Assembly: GCA_963711065.1 (NCBI GenBank)
Contig: CAVQCO010000002.1
Location: forward strand, 186,001 to 250,000
Length of the DNA: 64,000 nucleotides
Source of the DNA: Bog-473 sp963711065
Lineage (GTDB): Bacteria; Actinomycetota; Acidimicrobiia; Acidimicrobiales; RAAP-2
Direction of reading: 5' to 3'
Shown here: positions 60,243-64,000 of the stretch, in pieces
How the letters are laid out: the number at the start of each line of letters is the position of its first letter
Position numbering within the stretch: position 1 is the first letter of the stretch
Made by a program: the position numbers and the translations under genes
The notes under the pieces: generated by a model
What the model saw: only the letters and a program-made list of their open reading frames with translations
The model's database searches: none
Told to the model about the DNA's origin: nothing

Positions 60243-60608
60243 ACCCTCAGTCTCCGCCCAGGCGCGTCCTGGGTCGTCGGCCCACAGGTTGACCCATGGG
60301 TTGATTCCCGCCTCCACCCGACCGCTCGCAACGTGCCGGCTCCGGGCAGGTCCAAGGGCGCCGCAGTACGTCGCCGCGACGGTCACGCGTTCTCGAGCGC
60401 GCTGAGCCAACACCTCGCTAACTTTGGCAAGTGCAAGGACGATGCCGGTTACCCCGCACATGAGGTGAGCCCTCAGCCGCAACGTGCCCTCCATCCCGTT
60501 AGGGGGCAGTGCCGTCGCGGGCCGGACGCAGGGCGCCGGGCTCGGGCACGACCATGAGATCTACTGTAGGCGGCGTTAGGTCTGATTTGGCCGGGGAGGT
60601 CCGCGCAC
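60243..60608. other. Intergenic region, promoter region of membrane protein/TCS unit
   Basis: No gene in 366 bases. A palindrome ACCCATGGGT sits at 60292-60301, 50 bases before the membrane protein start, and could be a regulator site. GGGGAGG (60594-60600) serves the small gene at 60609. Confidence 0.35.
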
Positions 60609-60827
60609 ATGAGCATCGAGTGGCTGACGGCCATCGACGAAGCCGAGGTTTCCGAGGTGCAGCTGGCGGACGGCTGGCATTTGATCGATGTGCCTAGCTT
60701 CGTTGTCAGCCCATCGGACGAGTCCTTCTCTTTCGATGAGACCGTGGCCCACACTCACACGTCACCCCGCACCCGAGTGGTGGTGGGGCCATTGAGTGCC
60801 GTGCTTGCTGTCGCGTTTAAGAACTGA
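60609..60827 (+). CDS. Small acidic hypothetical protein
   Basis: Possible gene of 72 residues. The product is acidic in its first two thirds (IDEAEVSEVQLADGWHLIDV, SPSDESFSFDETVAHTH) and ends with a hydrophobic strand VVVGPLSAVLAVAFKN; no family is recognised. GGGGAGG nine bases before ATG and a balanced amino-acid composition make it more credible than a chance frame. It stands alone in the 5-kb islet between divergent and convergent neighbours. Confidence 0.55.
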   Translation: MSIEWLTAIDEAEVSEVQLADGWHLIDVPSFVVSPSDESFSFDETVAHTHTSPRTRVVVGPLSAVLAVAFKN

Positions 60828-60964
60828 CCACCCAGTCGTAGGAGAGGGAATCAGCCCGTTCGGGCCGGGCGGGGCCGGGTCGGGTCGGGCAAATCGCACA
60901 AGCCGTTGCCGTCTCAGTCCTGAACGGCGTATTGGGGCACATCACCCGAGGCTCTCTCCGCTGA

Positions 60965-61309
60965 TCAGTTCGTCGGCTGATCCTGCCCACCTTGATGCCG
61001 AAGGAAGAACCCACGAATACGTGGAAAGGCCTCAGATGGTGGTGCGAGAAATCGACGCCCTTCGGCCGAAGGTGGCCGATACCGCTTTCTGGGAGCAAGA
61101 GGAGGAGGTGATGGACGTGGAGGCGTGTCGACCTGCGACACTGATCGAAGCGCTGCTCTGTATCCCGAATGCCGGAGTTGCTCACCAATCAAGGCAAGCA
61201 GAGCAAGCAGCAGCACGACGAGCGTCCAGGCGACCAGTACAGCCCACACATTGTGATGCCAGTAGTACAAGTAGGTCTGCTCGGTCATTCCCCACCACAG
61301 CTGCAACAC
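60965..61309 (-). CDS. Small single-pass membrane protein
   Basis: Protein of 114 residues. A Tyr/Trp-rich start (LWWGMTEQTYLYYWHHNVW) leads into one hydrophobic helix (VLVAWTLVVLLLALLALIG, about 24-42), followed by a basic, Pro-rich cytoplasmic tail. AAGGAGG (61323-61317) is a strong ribosome site and points to GTG 61309; ATG 61288 is a second option. No family recognised. Lies beside another single-pass protein in the islet. Confidence 0.6.
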   Translation of the reverse strand: MLQLWWGMTEQTYLYYWHHNVWAVLVAWTLVVLLLALLALIGEQLRHSGYRAALRSVSQVDTPPRPSPPPLAPRKRYRPPSAEGRRFLAPPSEAFPRIRGFFLRHQGGQDQPTN

Positions 61310-61378
61310 GGGCACCTCCTTCGGTGATCGAGGTCAGCGTAGTGAGGGGGGCACCCAGACGTTCGGGGGCGCCCTCCG

Positions 61379-61990
61379 TCAGGGCTTAGGTGCGAGGAAC
61401 GTGACCTGTACGCCACCGTCCGCCAAACGGGCCCATCCACCACTCGGGCACTCCGACGCCGAAGTCAAATAGACATATATGCCGTAGTTCTTGACACGCT
61501 CAACCTCGATCTGACCAGAGGCCGCCCGCGTCCAGACGTAACCACCGCCGGGACCCACGCGGATGTCTTTGACCGCGCTGCGGACTGGCAACTGCTCGAT
61601 CCTGTGCGTGAACCCCAAGTAGGGGCCACGCGCCATGTTCTGCGCGACAAATACAACAAAGGGCAAGTCGTTGGTTCGGCTCGCCAGTGCAGGAAGACCA
61701 TCCGGCGACGTGGCGGGCCCGACACGAGCCGAGCCGGAACACTCTCGGAAGGCATTGTTGTTTGCGATCAAGCCAACCAGCGAGGAAGCGGCCGCAGTTG
61801 GAGCGCCCTTTGACGGTCCTCCGCCACTGCTCCAAGAGACACCTGCATAGATACCCAACGCCACGGCGACCACGAGCGCAACGACACAAGCCGTGACCCA
61901 GTGACGATGCCGCCTGTGACGCTTGGCCTCTTCTATCAACGCATGCTGGTCTTCGGCCTGGACCGTCGGCTCGGAATCGACGATGGTCAT
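61379..61990 (-). CDS. Single-pass membrane protein with extracytoplasmic domain
   Basis: Protein of 203 residues. A basic cytoplasmic segment (EEAKRHRRHRHW) precedes one helix (WVTACVVALVVAVALGIYAGVSW, about 31-53); the remaining ~150 residues are outside and contain two Cys (FRECSG, SECPSG) and beta-strands such as LPFVVFVAQNMARGP and GYVWTRAASGQIEVERV. Function unknown. GAGAGGTAG precedes the ATG. It diverges from a GntR-family gene across two adjacent palindromes and is likely repressed by that regulator. Confidence 0.68.
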   Translation of the reverse strand: MTIVDSEPTVQAEDQHALIEEAKRHRRHRHWVTACVVALVVAVALGIYAGVSWSSGGGPSKGAPTAAASSLVGLIANNNAFRECSGSARVGPATSPDGLPALASRTNDLPFVVFVAQNMARGPYLGFTHRIEQLPVRSAVKDIRVGPGGGYVWTRAASGQIEVERVKNYGIYVYLTSASECPSGGWARLADGGVQVTFLAPKP

Positions 61991-62005
61991 ATCTACCTCT
62001 CGGAC

Positions 62006-62036
62006 TATGGTGCTACCATACTTAGCATCATGCTAA
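62006..62036. promoter_or_regulatory. Two adjacent palindromes, GntR operators
   Basis: TATGGT-GCT-ACCATA (62006-62020) and TTAGCAT-C-ATGCTAA (62022-62036) are both perfect; centres are 16 bases apart. The second covers the GntR start codon at 62030. They separate the regulator from the divergent membrane protein gene. Confidence 0.7.
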
Positions 62037-62380
62037 AGGTCAAGCTGCGCGCCGAAGTCGAGGGGTTTGCCCTCTATGAGCAGGTCGCCAGTGAGATTCG
62101 CCGTGCAATCACCGACGGTGAAGCGAAGCCTGGAGAAAGGTTGCCTCCAGCAATAGACCTCGCGGCAGTCCTCGGCGTGAACGCGAACACCGTCTTTCGA
62201 GCCTTGCGATTGCTGCGCGACGAAGGCTTGTTGGAGTTCCGGCGAGGACGGGGCGTAACAGTCACCGGCACCGCAGCAGAACGAGGAGCTGTCCTGTCGC
62301 GAGCGCGGGACCTTCTGCAGTTCGCCCAACGGCAGGGGTATCACCGAGACGAGCTGATTCGGATCATCGAGGACCTCTAA
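62030..62380 (+). CDS. GntR-family regulator, YtrA type
   Basis: Short GntR regulator of 116 residues. ALYEQVASEIRRAITDGEAKPGERLPPAIDLAAVLGVNANTVFRALRLLRDEGLLEFRRGRGVTV is the winged helix; only ~40 helical residues follow, the YtrA pattern in which no large ligand domain exists. YtrA proteins usually repress transporters or membrane proteins. ATG at 62030 begins the domain and lies within a perfect palindrome, fitting autoregulation. Divergent from the membrane protein at 61379. Confidence 0.88.
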   Translation: MLKVKLRAEVEGFALYEQVASEIRRAITDGEAKPGERLPPAIDLAAVLGVNANTVFRALRLLRDEGLLEFRRGRGVTVTGTAAERGAVLSRARDLLQFAQRQGYHRDELIRIIEDL

Positions 62381-62503
62381 GCCCCGAGCGTCCAGCTTCA
62401 CCGTCCATGTGTGCCCCCTAGCCCATAAGTGCCTTGCTTGGGCACCCTCGCCAAAGGTTCGAGGCCTGGCCGGCCGGACACTTGAAGTCGGTCAGGGCTG
62501 GTG

Positions 62504-62732
62504 GCGGACGTTTCAGGCGCACCTATCACCTATCCCCTACGTCCAGACCAGGGCGCCCCCGGCAGTGCGCCCCCGGCAGGACTCGAACCTGCACCACCGC
62601 CGGAGGCCCATCTGCTTTGTCCAGCCCGTCTTGCCCGTCCGCCCCAGTGTTCCTGAGCTGCACCGCCGGTCAGTCTCGTATTTCGTTGTCTTCGCGGTGA
62701 CGCCCATTCGATTGCCAAATCGGATTGCCAAG
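62504..62732. repeat. Integration-associated direct repeat, copy 2
   Basis: Imperfect copy of 57513-57730 in the same orientation: GGACGTTT, CTATCACCTATCCC (62523-62536), doubled GCGCCCCCGGCAG, tRNA-Arg T-arm, a variable middle, and GATTGCCAA at 62710-62718 and 62723-62731. Confidence 0.75.
62566..62610 (-). other. Decayed tRNA-Arg(CCG) 3' half
   Basis: The acceptor strand and T-arm (GCGCCCCCGGCAGGACTCGAACCTGC on the plus strand) are intact, but the anticodon arm is damaged: CCGCCGGAGGCCCA in place of CCGGCTCCGGAGGCCGG. The CCA is partly lost. Not a functional tRNA. Confidence 0.7.
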
Positions 62733-62758
62733 CTGTGCGCATCGTTGAGACCTTGTCA

Positions 62759-64000
62759 TCAGGGGTGCACTTCGTCTTGGCCCGAGTCAGCAGACCTCCC
62801 TCCCTTCACTCCAGCCTGCTGCCCGTGGTTGGAAGGGTGAATGAAACGAGACACGCGGCGATGGATCCGCCGCTCCAGTCGTTCGACGCGGGTGGTCGCA
62901 CGTCTGGGTGTGTCCGCGTTCGGAGCGCGGTTGCGGTAAAAGGGAATCTTTGCCAGTTCGACCAGGAGCAGGTAGACGACGACCATGCCAAGCAGGGCGA
63001 GGAAGAAGGTCCCGGGCAGCGGCGTGAACCCCAAGAGATGGGCCATTCCCGTGTAAGGCAGGATCGCCCCGACCAGTGCCGCCCCGGTCGGAACCGTCAG
63101 CATTGGCAGGCTGGGCCGGCTCCTGAAGAACGGGATCCGTCGGGTCCGGATCACGTAGATCACAAGGGTCTGCGTTGCGATCGACTCAACGAACCAGCCC
63201 GTCCTGAACTCGACGTGGCCGGCATGGAGCACGGCGAGCATGAACCAGAAGGTGATGAAGTCGAAGATCGAGCTGAGGGGACCGAACACGGTCATGAACC
63301 GCCGGATGAACGTCATGTCCCATGCCGCCGGGCGAGCCAATGCCTCGGGGTCGACGCGATCGGTCGGGATCACCATCTGTCCCGTGTTGTAGAGCAGGTT
63401 GTTGAGGAGGATCTGCGACGGCAGCATCGGGAGGAACGTCAGGAACGCAGATGCCCCGGCCGCACTGAACATGTTGCCGAAGTTCGAGGACGTGGCCATG
63501 AGGACGTACTTCATCGTGTTGGCGAATATGCGGCGACCCTCCATGACACCGTCCGCCAGGACGCCGAGGTCCTTGTCGAGCAGCACTACGTCGGCGGCGT
63601 CCTTGGCCACGTCGGTCCCCGAGTCCACCGAGATGCCGACGTCGGCGTGGTGCAGCGCAACGGCGTCGTTGACCCCGTCACCCAAGAAGGCCACGTCCTT
63701 CCCGGTCCGGCGGGCCACCTTGATGATCCGGGATTTCTGATCGGGGCTGATCCGGGAGAACACCGTCGTGGTCAGGATCGCCGCCTCGAGTCGGTCGTCG
63801 TCGAGAGCCTCGACCTCCTGACCGCTCAGCACCCCGGTGCAATCGACGCCGATCTCCGAGCACACCTTCGCGGCCACCTGGCCGTTGTCCCCGGTGATGA
63901 TCTTGACCGCCACCCCCAGCCGTTCGAGCTGGGCGATGGACTCGCCGGCGTCGGCCTTCGGCCGGTCGGCGAAGATCAAGAAGCCCTCCAAGACCAGTCC
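62759..64000 (-). CDS. mgtA: Magnesium-transporting-type P-type ATPase, C-terminal part
   Basis: Partial gene; its N-terminal part lies beyond the window edge. The visible ~413 residues include the end of the catalytic domain (KIITGDNGQVAAKVCSEIGV, FSRISPDQKSRII, AFLGDGVNDAVALHHADVGISVDSGTDVAKDAADVVLLD) and the last six helices (MPSQILLNNLLYNTGQMVIPTDRVD, AAWDMTFIRRFMTVFGPLSSIFDF). These C-terminal motifs are those of MgtA/MgtB Mg2+ importers. An ~50-residue Arg-rich tail follows the last helix, longer than usual. The symbol rests on subfamily resemblance. It lies just outside the right repeat. Confidence 0.9.
   Translation of the reverse strand, partial: GLVLEGFLIFADRPKADAGESIAQLERLGVAVKIITGDNGQVAAKVCSEIGVDCTGVLSGQEVEALDDDRLEAAILTTTVFSRISPDQKSRIIKVARRTGKDVAFLGDGVNDAVALHHADVGISVDSGTDVAKDAADVVLLDKDLGVLADGVMEGRRIFANTMKYVLMATSSNFGNMFSAAGASAFLTFLPMLPSQILLNNLLYNTGQMVIPTDRVDPEALARPAAWDMTFIRRFMTVFGPLSSIFDFITFWFMLAVLHAGHVEFRTGWFVESIATQTLVIYVIRTRRIPFFRSRPSLPMLTVPTGAALVGAILPYTGMAHLLGFTPLPGTFFLALLGMVVVYLLLVELAKIPFYRNRAPNADTPRRATTRVERLERRIHRRVSRFIHPSNHGQQAGVKGGRSADSGQDEVHP

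Larger units (their letters stand above)
62381..62758. other. Non-coding region with integration repeat, right edge of islet
   Basis: No gene in 378 bases between the GntR gene and the P-type ATPase. It contains repeat copy 2 with the decayed tRNA-Arg fragment and the paired GATTGCCAA boxes, and marks the right end of the accessory region. Confidence 0.6.

Overview
The window is chromosomal DNA of a high-GC Gram-positive bacterium, most likely an actinomycete relative (Actinomycetota, possibly Acidimicrobiia). The first ~29 kb is extremely GC-rich with strongly GC3-biased codons. Supporting markers are a DUF3151 protein, large LuxR-type ATPase regulators, a DrrAB-type exporter and many starts that look leaderless (TAnnnT six to eight bases before an ATG/GTG). 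The genus cannot be read from the sequence.

Left part (1-29 kb) looks like ordinary chromosome: an HSL-type esterase with a coupled methyltransferase; DUF2461 and YgiD-type dioxygenase genes; a fatty-acid desaturase facing a PaaX-like regulator across a 40-bp dyad; a MarR regulator, heterodimeric ABC exporter and methyltransferase operon (13.4 to 8.1 kb); DUF3151; two hotdog thioesterases; a TetR/hydrolase divergent pair with a clear operator; a flavin reductase; a 14-TM drug exporter; a GDP-fucose-synthase-like epimerase; a secreted DUF11/Ig repeat protein with a nearly identical internal duplication; a frameshifted fructosamine kinase; a membrane GGDEF-EAL protein; small secreted and VOC proteins; and a ketopantoate-reductase-like enzyme.

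Right part (about 29.4-62.7 kb) looks accessory. GC is lower and several genes are broken. Four fragments of the 3' end of a tRNA-Arg(CCG) lie in the same orientation at 32.6, 35.7, 57.6 and 62.6 kb, with no complete tRNA in the window. The last two sit in ~220-bp imperfect direct repeats that bracket a 5-kb islet (two-component system, membrane proteins, GntR). This is the pattern left by repeated integration at a tRNA gene. Between these scars lie a TetR-controlled DrrAB exporter; a GHMP sugar kinase; a lipoprotein esterase; a four-gene operon of P450, methyltransferase fused to a carboxymuconolactone-decarboxylase-like domain, OsmC and FAD monooxygenase, with a divergent TetR; a tightly overlapped five-gene glycan operon (GT4, alpha/alpha-barrel, GH130, 43-aa basic protein, GT4); remnants of a pilus gene set joined to a transposase tail; a group of alpha/beta hydrolases with one truncated and one complete LuxR-type ATPase regulator; a frameshifted SnoaL-like gene; and a VOC/hydrolase/DUF302 group.

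At the right edge a magnesium-type P-type ATPase gene enters from outside the window and marks a return to ordinary chromosome. The most distinctive candidates are the P450/fusion-methyltransferase/OsmC/FMO operon, the GH130 glycan operon and the serial tRNA-Arg integration scars.
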